DNA of 22,887 nt from Dimargaris cristalligena (GCA_027576995.1 JANBQC010000245.1:9569-32455); one strand, 5' to 3'; positions 1 to 9,912 are shown, counted from the stretch's first letter. Numbers and translations: made by a program. Notes: generated from the letters alone by a model not told the origin.

Positions 1-1475
1 TCCTCGTCCTCGTCATTATAATACTGATCGGCATCGCTATAGTCTCCCTCGTCGGGGCCGGAGTTGCCCTCGTCGTCGTCCGAATCGTCACTCTCGACCT
101 GATCGATGGTCCCGGCCCGGAGCGGCGCCGAGTGGGAGAAAATTTGCAGCTGGGAGTCCTCCAGGAGGTCAGCAAAGGTCTCCGTAGCGTCCTGGAGGCC
201 CATGACCATTTTCTCACCCACGCCCTGCTTCCCAATGACGGCGTCCTGCGTGGCCGAAAGGGCCTTGCGGCGGGACTTGGACAGGCTGCGCATACCCAAA
301 TCCCGGGCGGCGTGGTCGCCCCCCGCTTCGTCCTCGGACCCGGAGGAGGCCGAGCCGTCGGACCCCGACCCGGACTCGTCGCTGCCGTCAGACTGGCGGG
401 GTTCGGGCACAATGGCTGCGCTGCGGGTAAAACTGCCGGGCACGTTAATGTAGACGGCATCCTTATCGTACATGAGTCCCCCGACGTCGGCCATGGGCGC
501 GTAAATGAGCTTCTGCTTGGTGCCCAGGGTCTTGCGCTGCTTCTCGGGCAGGGGGCAGGGATCGTTGAGCATGCTGACGTCGTCCAGCGAGAAATCGCCG
601 ACACCGGGCAGATGCACGCGGGCGTTCGGTTTTAGGTTGGTGCCGCGGAGATAGCCGTACAGCGTCACGGTGCGGTCCACCTTGGGGTTGGCGTGAATCA
701 GGGCGGGGTCGGTCAGGTCTTCCATACGGTCGGCCAGTACGTAGGGGTGCTGGTTGCGCCAGGCCAAGGGCCGGAAGTCCATAATGGAAATGTAGCGGGA
801 CAGGTTGGTGATTTCCCGAATGGGGTAGCGGCAGCCAATGACACCGGAGATATAAAACAGCTTGGCGCCCTCGTAGATTTCGGTCCAGAAGCGGTGTTTG
901 AGGGTCTTTTTGACCAGCTTGAGCCGCTTGCCGTCCCGGAAGGAGTCCAAATGGGTGAGTACGCCCATGACGCGGGGGAAGCCGTGGGTCTGTAGAACGT
1001 TGAGAAATTCAAAGGTTTCCATTTCAAACCCGTAGCTGGCGTCGACGGTCAGCAGGACCAAATCGGCGATTTTGGCCACGTCGATCATGGTGTTGAGGTC
1101 GTTGGAGCATTCAATAAAGGTCAGACGCCGGCGACGGCCGCTCACCACGGTGATGGGCCCTTTGATTTCGCGCAGGTTCTGCTTGGTGTAGCGCTTAACC
1201 AACGACTTGATAAGGGTGCTCTTGCCGGACCGGGGCGGGCCAACCACGGCTACAATGGCGGGTGGGGCGACCTTGGGCGCACGGTCCATCATGGGCACGT
1301 GGACCCGGCGCTCGTCCTTTTCGAGATTGCGCTGCACACGCCGCTCGGTCTTGCCGATCGACTGGAATGTAAAGGCCTTGGGATTCGAGCCGCGGGCGCC
1401 GGGGGTGCCCGACTTCTTCTTGGCCTTGCCCCCGGTCTTGCGGCCCCGGTGGGTCTTGTTTTTTTGCGTATCCAT
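1..1475 (-). CDS. BMS1: BMS1, ribosome biogenesis GTPase (N-terminal part, cut by window edge)
   Basis: Nucleolar GTPase of the small-subunit processome; in yeast it binds Rcl1 and is needed for early 18S pre-rRNA processing. The ATG at 1475-1473 opens a frame that stays open to the left edge, giving 491 residues of a family usually near 1,100-1,280. A Lys/Arg-rich N-terminus (about residues 5-25) precedes the P-loop GPPRSGKST at 79-87. Next come the family block ITVVSGRRRRLTFIEC, the segment VDASYGFEMETFEFLN and the G4-like VLTHLDSF, then KHRFWTEIYEGAKLF, HPYVLADRMEDLT and LYGYLRG, all typical of BMS1 rather than TSR1. An acidic Ser/Asp/Glu-rich stretch starts near residue 355 and another reaches the edge, as in known BMS1. 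No intron is seen. The C-terminal half lies outside the window. Confidence 0.96.
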   Translation of the reverse strand, partial: MDTQKNKTHRGRKTGGKAKKKSGTPGARGSNPKAFTFQSIGKTERRVQRNLEKDERRVHVPMMDRAPKVAPPAIVAVVGPPRSGKSTLIKSLVKRYTKQNLREIKGPITVVSGRRRRLTFIECSNDLNTMIDVAKIADLVLLTVDASYGFEMETFEFLNVLQTHGFPRVMGVLTHLDSFRDGKRLKLVKKTLKHRFWTEIYEGAKLFYISGVIGCRYPIREITNLSRYISIMDFRPLAWRNQHPYVLADRMEDLTDPALIHANPKVDRTVTLYGYLRGTNLKPNARVHLPGVGDFSLDDVSMLNDPCPLPEKQRKTLGTKQKLIYAPMADVGGLMYDKDAVYINVPGSFTRSAAIVPEPRQSDGSDESGSGSDGSASSGSEDEAGGDHAARDLGMRSLSKSRRKALSATQDAVIGKQGVGEKMVMGLQDATETFADLLEDSQLQIFSHSAPLRAGTIDQVESDDSDDDEGNSGPDEGDYSDADQYYNDEDE

Positions 1476-2469
1476 ATTGGTGAACTATGGGCAACGTAAG
1501 GGGGAGGTGCTCAATGGAGGAGGCCACGCAGAGGGGCAATGGGAGGCAGTTGGGCTGGGGAATGCGCGAGCTAGCTTGTGAGTGGAATAAGTTAGGGTCG
1601 AGTTGCTTCGGTAAATGCTAACAGCAGCTAATCATAGTAATGCGAGTGAGGGATTGTACCAGCCGCCAACTCATTAGTAGGTCAGGGTTAGAAAAACGGG
1701 GGGGGGGCACACCACTTGGCAAAGCCCATATAGCACAGCCTAATCGACGGGCTTAATCGATAAAAGCACCGTAGCTTTAGTCGCTGTTGCGAAAATTTAA
1801 CCCCTTCGAAGAATAAAAAAAAGAAAGCTTGGAAAATTGCACCAGGCCACCGGATCACGTGATAACCACCCAATGGGTAAGTAGTGGTTATATTCCGCCC
1901 CTTCTAGATATACAACGTATAATAAATATACTAATAACCAGACTAGATGTGTTGACGCGTCACTACTACACTATATTATATTGAGGATATCTACCTCTCC
2001 CGTCGCCAGTAAAGCACCACTGTCGCAATGCCGCCGACCGACGAGGACCACTTCTTCTTCTACAACTGACTGCGTTGGCACTACCCCCCCTTCAAAAAAA
2101 GACCTGATTAAGTCCCGTCAAAGATGGTGGTACTCCGGCCATTTGATTACCCTGATATATTTAACTAAATATGCCACGACCGCTGCATTATAGGGATAGG
2201 GGTTATTCTAGATGGTTGATAATTTAGGGAAAAACGAAGCAGGGCCCGCCGACCCTTTGAAGCTGAGTTGGGGTTAAGACTGGAATGGGAATGGGGATAG
2301 GAGGCCAATCAAACGGTGCCCTAGCCAGGCATTAACTACACGGCCGGGTGATTGTTACCAAAAAGTCCATTCTACATCAAAATATTAATAAAAAAAATCC
2401 ATATGTATGTATAAATCTCTCTCCTACTGAAAAAACATTTCCGAGAACGGGATTCCGCGACGGTTTATA
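1476..2469. other. Intergenic spacer between BMS1 and CTR9, no gene found
   Basis: This 994-bp AT-richer stretch separates the 5' end of BMS1 from the 3' end of CTR9 (both minus strand), so it should hold the BMS1 promoter and the CTR9 3' UTR and terminator. The short open frames in it have neither a family resemblance nor the GC-rich codon pattern of the neighbours. A G10 run lies at 1698-1707 and AT-rich tracts at about 1910-1985 and 2380-2415. I see no perfect AATAAA on the minus strand after the CTR9 stop. Confidence 0.6.
1698..1707 (+). repeat. G10 homopolymer
   Basis: A run of ten G preceded by five A lies about 220 bp upstream of the BMS1 start. It is poly-C when read on the BMS1 sense strand. 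It may be a promoter element or simply a length-variable tract. Confidence 0.9.
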
Positions 2470-5400
2470 TTATAGGTCGTCCTCACTATCCACATAGGCC
2501 TTGGATTTGTACTGCTTATTCCCCGATCCGGCGTACTCATTCACCTCCTCTTCCGCCGGCGGGTCAGTCTCGGCCGGGTCAGTGGGCCCGGCACGCTTGC
2601 GTATCAGCTTGCGGGGGGCCTTCCGCGGCTTAACGGGAGTGGCCTCATCGCCCATCTCATCGGCCGCGTCGTCGTCGTCCTCGCCACCGCCCCGGGTCGG
2701 CTGACGCTTGCGGCGGGGTTTGGTCCGGCCGCCCCCTTCGTTCTCGTCGTCCGAGGGGGACACCTGGGCTTTGGACATTTCCTCGTTCCGCAAGCGAACC
2801 TCCTCCTGGATACGTTGGCGGGATGCTTCAATCTCCTGCTGTTCGACTGCCTTGCGGCGTCGCTCCTCCTCCACCTCCTCCTCGCGCCTGCGCCGGTCTT
2901 CTTCCCGTTTCCGCCGGGTGGCTTCAATGGTGGATTCGCGGACCTGTTCGAGCCGCTGTTGCTCCTCCAGGTGCTTCTTGAGCTTATTGAGCAGGGTCTC
3001 ACCGAAATTCACCCGCTGCTTCACCAAATTGCGATCGTAGGGCCATACGGACTCCCCCCCGCTCGTCGACTCACCCCCACGCCCATCGGACCGAATGCCC
3101 GGGTGCTTCAGTAAAGTCTGGAACAGCTCCTGGCTGTGCTCCAGGCGGACCAGGGCCCGCTCAATCCCCGCCACCGTGCGCGCCTCGAATGGCTTATCCG
3201 AAACCAGCTGGGCGCACGTCTGTTCAATGAGCGCAATGTCGTGCTGGGTCAGTAGGTCGTCGGGGGTCAGAGCCAGGGCCTGCTCGGCCGTTTCGAGGGC
3301 CTGGTACATGATCGTCTCGTTCTTGTCGGCCCGGGCCAGAATATACTGCGCTCGGCTGAGGCACAGGTAGAGCTCGTGGTTGTAGAGGGTGCGGTAGGTG
3401 GGGTGGCTTGGCGGCAGCTGGACCAGCTTCTTGATGCCCGTTTCGTACTGCAGAATGGCGTTCCGGTACTGGCCCATCTCGCTCAGAATGTGGGCCAGGT
3501 TAAGCGTCACCGCGGGCAGCGAGTCCCCGCAGGCCTCCCGGACCTGGGTCAGGACGCTGCGGGCCTCGGGCAGGCGGCCCCGCTCGGCCAGGATAACACC
3601 GAGGCCGTGGGCGGCGTACACATTCAGCGGATCCAGGTCCAGCACCCGCTTGTAGAACGTATAGGCCCGCTGGTAGAGCTTGGACCGGTCGTCGTTGTTG
3701 GGCTGGCCCCGCGCGGTACGCTGGTGGATATTGCCGACCAGGGTGAGGGCGTACACTTCGTGGCGGTCCATGTCCGTGAATACCTTCTCAATGACCTGGC
3801 GCGCCCGCCGGAGGTTCTTCTGGGCCAGGTACAGCGCCCCCAGCATCACCGCCGGGCGGGGCGACGCGGGGCTGACCGCCTGGGCATCCATGAACCAGTA
3901 CTCCGCCTTGTCAAAGTGGTTTGCCTCCAATTCCAGGTGACCCAGGCGGAGGTAGGCCTCGACGTAGGCCGGGTGCTGCTCAATCAACTTCTGGTACAGG
4001 CCCTGGGCCTCCGCCCCCCGCCCGCACTCCTCCAGCAGGCGGGCCTTGTTGTAGAGGACCGTCACGGCCGCGGGTGAATCGGCGGTGCCGGTGGCGAGGG
4101 CCCGGTCATAGAGGGCCTCGGCGGGTTCCAGCTGGCTCTGGAGGTGGTGCAAGGCCGCCACGTTGTTGAGGAGGGCCGCGGGTGCCACTCGGTGGTTGGG
4201 GGCGGTACTTCCCTCCCCTGCCTCCGGGGCCGGATCGTACAGCCGGAGGGCGCTTTCGTAGACCTCCAAGGCCCGGGTTAGGTTGGTCTTCTCAAAGGTA
4301 CGTCCCATATCCATAAACAAGCCGGGCTGGGTCCCCAGGGTACATTCGGCGGTTTGCTGCTCCAGGAGCTTAAGCACCCGGTCAAAGGCCGCCTGGGCCT
4401 GCCCCTGGTGGGCAGGCAGGCGGGTGTAAATCACGCTCAGCAGATTCCAGGCCTCCACGAACTTGGGGAACACCTCGACAAACGACCGGAAAATGGCCAG
4501 CGCCTCGTCGTAGTTCATGCGGTGGACCAGCGTCTGGCCTAGGCCGAATTTGGCCAAATGGTGCTGGGGATTCAGGTCCACGGCTCGCTTATAGTGCGTC
4601 CAAGCGGGGCCAAACTGTTCCAGACGATGGTAGTTGCGCCCGAGCTGGAAGTGGGACTCGGCCTCAATCGCCCGCATGTCGGCGTTCATTATTCCCGTCG
4701 TGGCAAAGGCCATGGAGCGTGGGTAGTCCTGTCGGAGAAAGTAATAGTCGGCCATCAGACCGGCCGTAACGGGGTGGCGCGGATCAGTGTCGTAGGCCCC
4801 TTTGAGGTATTCCAGGCCGATGGTCAGCAGCGGGCGGTTGGCCTGCTGGGTCTGGTGGAGCTGGGTTTTAAACTCGTTAAAGTAGAGAATGGCCAGGAGA
4901 ATCCGCGCCGAGGCCTGGCGAGGGTTGACCTGGATGGCTCGTTCAAAAGCGTGTTTGGCCTCCTTGACCATATCAAGCTTGTGGTAGCAAAGTCCGATAC
5001 CCAGGCGTGGATCGGGCACGGCCCCCGGGTGCAGCTGCAATAGATCCTGGTAGAGTATGAGGGCGTCCCGGTACCGCTTTTGCTGAAAGAGAATCCGGGC
5101 GAGGCCAAACTTGGCCGGAATATTATGAGGTTCGCGTTCCAGTACGTCGCTGAACTGGCCCAGCGCGGACTCGGGCTGACGGCGCAGCCAGTAAAGGATC
5201 CCCTTGCCTAGCCACGTTACGGTACGCCCCGGGTCGATGCGGTCGGCCTCATTGAAGAGGGCCGTGGCCAGTTCCAGGTACTGCTCCTGCTCCGCGGCGG
5301 CCTCGTCAAAGGCGGGCGGCAAGGCGCCGGATTCCGCGCCGGTGTAGGGTGAATTGAGACGCGATCGGCGGGCCTTTTGTAGATAGATGGAAGCTAGGCA

Positions 5401-5655
5401 ATTGAGAAGGTCGATTTTCTGCAGGTGGTCCACCACCTTGGCGCTGGAAAGGCTTCGTTTAAGCATATGGATGGCCTCGTCCGTTTGGTTACGCCTGTAG
5501 TATTCAATGGCCAGCTGGAGGTAGAAGCGGAGAGGTGCCTCCTCCTGGATGAGAATGTCACACAGCTCGTCGGCCTGGCCGGGGAGTTGCGAGCAGTCAA
5601 TCTCCAGCACATTGTCCGATCCCTGGATGGGGATTTCGATAATGGTCGCGACCAT
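2470..5655 (-). CDS. CTR9: CTR9, TPR scaffold subunit of the Paf1 complex
   Basis: CTR9 is the TPR scaffold of the Paf1 complex, which travels with RNA polymerase II, promotes H2B ubiquitination and H3K4/K36 methylation, and links elongation to 3' processing. The 1,061-residue intronless frame is close to yeast Ctr9 (1,077). Its N-terminus (IEIPIQGSDNVLEID..QLP, then LAIEYYRRNQTDEA) is the conserved CTR9 opening. Tandem TPRs fill roughly residues 45-820, with repeats such as VWKR/YKRVLDLDPLNVYAAHGLG and LNLAHILSEMGQYRNAI. A highly charged coiled coil (about 885-965, rich in RRREEE) follows, then an acidic/basic disordered tail ending YVDSEDDL, the usual CTR9 design. The ATG at 5655-5653 sits in a strong context (CCGCCATGG), which supports this start. 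Confidence 0.97.
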   Translation of the reverse strand: MVATIIEIPIQGSDNVLEIDCSQLPGQADELCDILIQEEAPLRFYLQLAIEYYRRNQTDEAIHMLKRSLSSAKVVDHLQKIDLLNCLASIYLQKARRSRLNSPYTGAESGALPPAFDEAAAEQEQYLELATALFNEADRIDPGRTVTWLGKGILYWLRRQPESALGQFSDVLEREPHNIPAKFGLARILFQQKRYRDALILYQDLLQLHPGAVPDPRLGIGLCYHKLDMVKEAKHAFERAIQVNPRQASARILLAILYFNEFKTQLHQTQQANRPLLTIGLEYLKGAYDTDPRHPVTAGLMADYYFLRQDYPRSMAFATTGIMNADMRAIEAESHFQLGRNYHRLEQFGPAWTHYKRAVDLNPQHHLAKFGLGQTLVHRMNYDEALAIFRSFVEVFPKFVEAWNLLSVIYTRLPAHQGQAQAAFDRVLKLLEQQTAECTLGTQPGLFMDMGRTFEKTNLTRALEVYESALRLYDPAPEAGEGSTAPNHRVAPAALLNNVAALHHLQSQLEPAEALYDRALATGTADSPAAVTVLYNKARLLEECGRGAEAQGLYQKLIEQHPAYVEAYLRLGHLELEANHFDKAEYWFMDAQAVSPASPRPAVMLGALYLAQKNLRRARQVIEKVFTDMDRHEVYALTLVGNIHQRTARGQPNNDDRSKLYQRAYTFYKRVLDLDPLNVYAAHGLGVILAERGRLPEARSVLTQVREACGDSLPAVTLNLAHILSEMGQYRNAILQYETGIKKLVQLPPSHPTYRTLYNHELYLCLSRAQYILARADKNETIMYQALETAEQALALTPDDLLTQHDIALIEQTCAQLVSDKPFEARTVAGIERALVRLEHSQELFQTLLKHPGIRSDGRGGESTSGGESVWPYDRNLVKQRVNFGETLLNKLKKHLEEQQRLEQVRESTIEATRRKREEDRRRREEEVEEERRRKAVEQQEIEASRQRIQEEVRLRNEEMSKAQVSPSDDENEGGGRTKPRRKRQPTRGGGEDDDDAADEMGDEATPVKPRKAPRKLIRKRAGPTDPAETDPPAEEEVNEYAGSGNKQYKSKAYVDSEDDL

Positions 5656-5700
5656 GGCGGGGGGAGTTACGAGGGGAAAAGACTGGGCCGAGGGCGGGTA

Positions 5701-5705
5701 TTATA
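5701..5705 (-). promoter_or_regulatory. TATA-like element upstream of CTR9
   Basis: The minus strand reads TGTTATAATA about 46 nt upstream of the CTR9 ATG. The motif and orientation fit a core promoter, but the short distance to the ATG would leave a very short 5' UTR, and AT-rich spacers produce such motifs by chance. Confidence 0.25.
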
Positions 5706-6111
5706 ACACAAAAATAAACAAGAGAGGATGACAATGCTATGTTACGACATGGACAAGGGTACAAACAAGGACCACCTCAACCTAGACATGGGCGAACCAA
5801 GGTATAACCTGAATAAAGGGGAATAGTAGCTCCAGGCAATGCGTGGAGGCTATACATTAATAGGGCAACCCACACGTTTGGTCAAAGTGACTTGGTCTGG
5901 CGTCAGTCACCCTTTACCGGGCTGAATAACAGGCGCGACCTCCCCCCTCCCTCCGCCTTTCACTCCTGACCGCGCGATTTAGCGTGGCTAGAAACGGACA
6001 ATCCCCCAGTAATAGCTAGCATATGCCACCCCCAGTGCTGCCAACATGGCTCCTGCGGCATTGGAATCCACTCCGCTGGTAAGGTCTCATTTACGCAATC
6101 TCAGTCGAATG

Positions 6112-6117
6112 TTTATT
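6112..6117 (-). terminator. Candidate poly(A) signal of the INTS13-like gene
   Basis: A perfect AATAAA on the minus strand lies about 190 nt past the stop codon at 6307. Position and orientation suit 3'-end formation of the INTS13-like mRNA; no other evidence. Confidence 0.35.
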
Positions 6118-6306
6118 GGCCACACCATTAAATAAAAGGGTGAAGGAAAGGCATCAGTAGACTACGGAGGAGCAACCCGACAGAACACTCAAGGATACCC
6201 CGCCACCACCGTCTGGTCCCTTCAGCACCTAGGGAATATCTCAGTGAGGTTAGGGGCAAATAAGGAAGAAAGTGGCATCGTCAAACCGAGTCCCAAGAAG
6301 ATCCCC

Positions 6307-9102
6307 CTAGTCGTTAATCACCGCCCGCCCGTCGAAATCGGGGCGGCACATGCGCGTTAGATTAAACCAATTCGGGTTGGCACTGTCGTCCAACGAATTG
6401 CGGTCGGCGGCGGGCTGCCTCGAAGCAATAGCGCCCCACTCGCTGGGCTCAACCGAATGGTGGTCCCGGGATTTTTTGGAGACTGGGATCGGGTCCTGCG
6501 AGGAGTGGGAGCCCGCTCGGCGGCGCTTGGATTTGGCATTTGCCAAATGGGTGTCCATGACCGGCTCGTCCGCCAGAGGGTGGTACTGGTGGGTGTGGCT
6601 CCGCGGTCCGGCGACCAGGGGATCGTCCAGGCCCGGTGGACCGGTTAGCGAGGCCGCCGGGGTGGGAGTTGCAAAGAGGGAACTCGCGCCGCCTGACGAA
6701 ACGGGGGGCTTGCGGAGGGCCTCGGGAGTTCCTACGGCGGCCATCACGATGCCTTCCCGGAAGGGTTGCTGGGGCTGCCAGGTCCAAAACTGAAACAGGA
6801 GGGAGCTGGGCGACCCTAGCGTTTTTTCCCATTGACGCCGCTGGCCCTGTACACTATGGAGGGGCGGGTTCCGTGGCTTGAGGTAACCCTTGAGATTAGC
6901 GCGGGGGGCCGCGGGCGCTGAGGGAGTCTCTCCGGCCGAGGCAGCCGTCAGCGGGGGCTGTGATTGAGGGTTAGGCCCGGTATTATCACTGGGATTCATC
7001 TCTTCCCGTTCCCGCAGCGACATGTTACCGTACTGGGCCACCTGATTCCAGGCGGTCTGTTCCAGACTCCCCGACTCGGAGATGGGGAGCGGGGGCCCCG
7101 CGGGACCGTTGCTTCCGCCCAGATTTGGGGTACTTTCCCGGCTCGATTTGGCGTCCAGCACGGGAGTAATAAACGATTGGATCATGGTGCATGCCTCGTC
7201 GTGCTCAGTCGAGAGGCCCCGGTGGGCGGCCGCGACCCAGACGAGAAATCGGCTAATTTGGGTATAGCAGGCCAACCGATGGGGGTCTCCGTCCGTATCC
7301 GCACCAGGGGGACTAGGGGGGCGGAAGTTGGCCGGGTCATTGAGCTGAATGGCTTTGGTGATTCGATTTAATGAGATTGCCAGACGGTTGGTGTTGGGTT
7401 CTACCTTGACGGCTGAATCGGACGGGGGGTTTCCCGCGCTGGCGAACGAACCGTACCGAGGAAAAAAAGCAGTGAACAAGTCCACGAGGTGCCCCAGAAT
7501 CGGCCCTTGGAGAATAGTCAGCAGTACATTCAGGGGGTCCACCGCGGCCACCCGGGGCTGCAGTGGTCGGACAATGGCCTTGGTCAGCAAGAGACAGTAC
7601 AGCTGGCACCACCAGCGTGAGCCCAGACGAAGGGATTCCGAGGTACGGACGCCCAGTTGGGAGTCGGCGAGGAGCGATACGGGTGGGAACAGGGCGGCTT
7701 CGGGGGTCCACGCCGCCATATGGCGGGGCTGAACCACTACGTCGGGGAGGTGGCTACCGCTCGGATCCCGGATGGTCAGGTTTGATGATACAATTACAGG
7801 GAGGCTGGGGAGAACGGCTTCCCCCGAAACCGGAGGTGTTAGAGCATGGTACTGGACAATGAGCTTGGCTAGGCAAGGGGCCAGGGTAGAAGAGCCAGTC
7901 GATGGGGGAGGGCCGGGGGCCGGATGAGACGGGGGCGAATGGGAGTCCGGTGACCCGGTAATGCAGCCCATGTAGAGCTGCCCCGCCACTTGGAACGCGA
8001 TAAAATGGGGCACGGCATCGCCGGTATCACTGACGGATTCAAGGAGCAAGGGGTAAATTACCGACGCATCCGCGACCCGAGGGAACGGGATCCCCTGTAG
8101 ATGAGCGACCCGATGCACACAGCTATATCGATAGCTGGATATCGGCCGGTGCAGGCCGCTGGAACGCAAGACGGATCCGGACTGGCGGAGGGAAGGCGAG
8201 TGGGGCCGGCCTAACCCCCCGGGCTGGCGGCGTAAATCGACACAATCGTGGGATAGGGTTTGGTTTTCGAAATACCAGTCCGGCCCGGGGAAGGAGTCGC
8301 CCTGTACTTCCACGTGGTGGAGTCGAAAATGCTGAAGGGCCAGTTGGCGAAGAGCAGGGATGAGCTGGGCTACGGGGATATGCAGGACGGAAGCCGTCAG
8401 ACCGGGCTCGACTTCCAGGGGGACGTCAATGATGGACTGCGCGGGGCGAATGGAGGGGTTGAGAACCACCTTGATGAAATCCAGCTGGCATGGTGATAAG
8501 CCCGCCCGCGAGTCCGCCGGCAGCCGCTGGAGCGTATCGTGGACGAGGCTCCGCAGGTCAATGGGGTTGCTTCCATCGGAGCTTTCGCAGTATTGGAACC
8601 CGGTTTCCGAGGCATGTTTCTGGAGGAGAATTACCACCATACGACGTTTGAGGCGTGGCGGCATGGTGGTATCCGTCGAATCAGCGGGGGGGTCGGTGGG
8701 TGAGGGGGCCCGCGCAAGCTCGGCAAAGGCCAGTTCCAGGGCCTGAATCAGGCGCATCGAGCTGGTTGCCACGGAGCGGGGCGAGATGCGACGCAAACTA
8801 GCGGACAGGCGATGCAGCGGCGCCACGGGCGCTCTCCAATCGCTGACGCAGTTGAGAGGAGCGGGGGGTCCGGCGACCCGCAATGCCACGAGGTGCCGAG
8901 TAGGGCCATATACCGATCGCACCAGCTGGGTATACTGTAGGCAGCCGCTAATAATATGCGACCAGACCGGCCGTTCCGGTACAGGACTCTGGGAGGTGGG
9001 TACACTAGTGAGCGCTGCGGGATGGGCATCCAATAGAAATAGAACGCGTTGGGCCGGGGCACGGGGAGTACACAGGGATTGCCAGGACACTGGGTCAGCC
9101 AT
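6307..9102 (-). CDS. INTS13/Asunder-like protein (probable Integrator subunit)
   Basis: Likely homologue of INTS13 (Asunder), which with INTS14 and INTS10 forms an Integrator module that contacts the RNA-cleavage module. The frame encodes 931 residues without introns; animal INTS13 is about 700. The N-terminal 270 residues follow the INTS13 VWA-like order: a hydrophobic strand ending in Asp (VLFLLD, 20-25); a helix with VWSHIISGCLQYTQLVRSVY (46-65); LNCVSDW (83-89); helix SMRLIQALELAFAEL (115-129); a basic turn and strand RRMVVILL (153-160); and LIPALRQLALQHFRLHHVEV (247-266), which resembles the INTS13 block ending in QQHFDL. The rest is long, Pro/Ser-rich and only weakly similar. Two basic clusters, KSKRRR and SKKSR (about 857-879), look like a nuclear localisation signal. 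No metal-site DxSxS motif is visible. The identification rests on pattern matching by eye and could be wrong; a distant VWA-type protein is the alternative. Confidence 0.55.
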   Translation of the reverse strand: MADPVSWQSLCTPRAPAQRVLFLLDAHPAALTSVPTSQSPVPERPVWSHIISGCLQYTQLVRSVYGPTRHLVALRVAGPPAPLNCVSDWRAPVAPLHRLSASLRRISPRSVATSSMRLIQALELAFAELARAPSPTDPPADSTDTTMPPRLKRRMVVILLQKHASETGFQYCESSDGSNPIDLRSLVHDTLQRLPADSRAGLSPCQLDFIKVVLNPSIRPAQSIIDVPLEVEPGLTASVLHIPVAQLIPALRQLALQHFRLHHVEVQGDSFPGPDWYFENQTLSHDCVDLRRQPGGLGRPHSPSLRQSGSVLRSSGLHRPISSYRYSCVHRVAHLQGIPFPRVADASVIYPLLLESVSDTGDAVPHFIAFQVAGQLYMGCITGSPDSHSPPSHPAPGPPPSTGSSTLAPCLAKLIVQYHALTPPVSGEAVLPSLPVIVSSNLTIRDPSGSHLPDVVVQPRHMAAWTPEAALFPPVSLLADSQLGVRTSESLRLGSRWWCQLYCLLLTKAIVRPLQPRVAAVDPLNVLLTILQGPILGHLVDLFTAFFPRYGSFASAGNPPSDSAVKVEPNTNRLAISLNRITKAIQLNDPANFRPPSPPGADTDGDPHRLACYTQISRFLVWVAAAHRGLSTEHDEACTMIQSFITPVLDAKSSRESTPNLGGSNGPAGPPLPISESGSLEQTAWNQVAQYGNMSLREREEMNPSDNTGPNPQSQPPLTAASAGETPSAPAAPRANLKGYLKPRNPPLHSVQGQRRQWEKTLGSPSSLLFQFWTWQPQQPFREGIVMAAVGTPEALRKPPVSSGGASSLFATPTPAASLTGPPGLDDPLVAGPRSHTHQYHPLADEPVMDTHLANAKSKRRRAGSHSSQDPIPVSKKSRDHHSVEPSEWGAIASRQPAADRNSLDDSANPNWFNLTRMCRPDFDGRAVIND

Positions 9103-9912
9103 GATAGCCAGGCGAGCAGGGTAGGCGGAAAGAAGAGATAGACAATGGAGGGATTGCTGGGGCTCTTTTAGTTCTCCACGTAATTGAATAAAAAATTAGC
9201 AATGGCCTTCGGAAATCCAACGGACGGGCCAAAGAAATGGCAAATAGGAAACCAATGCCAAGTTCGGACTGTGGAAGGAGGCAAAGGTGGAATAAGCATC
9301 TTTAAGGGGATTTCCAGGTGGCGATTGGTTTAGTACGCCGCTAGAGCCCACCCAAACACTTTTGGAACCAGTCGGCTAGCTAAAGGGGGGGAAATCGGAC
9401 CATGATCTTGCACTGCCATTCAAATGGCGCTCTCCTTTTACTACGACAAATTAAGGAGGGCCGGGCATAGGAGAACGCCCGCAAGGCCCTGGGGGATTAA
9501 GCTAAAACCTCCCTATTTACCCTGTCGCCAACCTTTAGGCTGTGATTGAACTAAGTTACAGCAATAATAAGATTCCAGACGCCCTTCTCCTCCTCTTGGA
9601 CCCCGGAAACTGGTTAGCAGCATTATGGAGTCGGTTGATGAATTATCGGGGTCCTGCATCGCTTCTATTAATGTCAGTTTATTTTCGCTCAAACACCTAT
9701 TAATTTCCCTAGTTAGCCCATTCGAACCAATACCAATGGTGGAGCAGTCTACATCTAGTCATTAAGCGGCATCGGTGTCCTTAACGAAACCAAACGAATT
9801 CGTTACCTGCTGTCGAGTATATTACAAGCCAGCGATTTAATTAACCCCAGGGAGCCATTTATATTTAGGAGGATTAGGCTAGTATGCCGAATAGATATAC
9901 TTCAGGCATCCT
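9103..9912. other. Intergenic spacer between the INTS13-like gene and SMG1
   Basis: This 810-bp spacer should contain the INTS13-like promoter and the SMG1 3' UTR. It has no coding frame of note on either strand and is AT-richer than the flanking genes. A minus-strand AATAAA is at 9678-9683. Confidence 0.6.
9678..9683 (-). terminator. Candidate poly(A) signal of SMG1
   Basis: A perfect AATAAA on the minus strand lies about 230 nt beyond the SMG1 stop codon. AT-rich sequence nearer the stop (about 9855-9875) offers weaker variants, so the true site is uncertain. Confidence 0.3.

Larger units (their letters stand above)
5656..6306. other. Intergenic spacer between CTR9 and the INTS13-like gene
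   Basis: This 651-bp spacer should carry the CTR9 promoter (right of 5655) and the 3' UTR of the INTS13-like gene (left of 6307). No coding frame here resembles a known protein. It holds a TATA-like element close to CTR9 and a minus-strand AATAAA (both listed separately). Confidence 0.6.

Noticed and set aside
1981..2193. 70-residue Ser/Thr-rich frame between BMS1 and CTR9
   Set aside because: Low-complexity translation of an AT-rich spacer with no start context or family match.
3376..4077. 233-residue open frame on the plus strand inside CTR9
   Set aside because: It is antisense to the strongly supported CTR9 TPR region. GC-rich codons on the real strand suppress stops on the other; the translation has no family resemblance.
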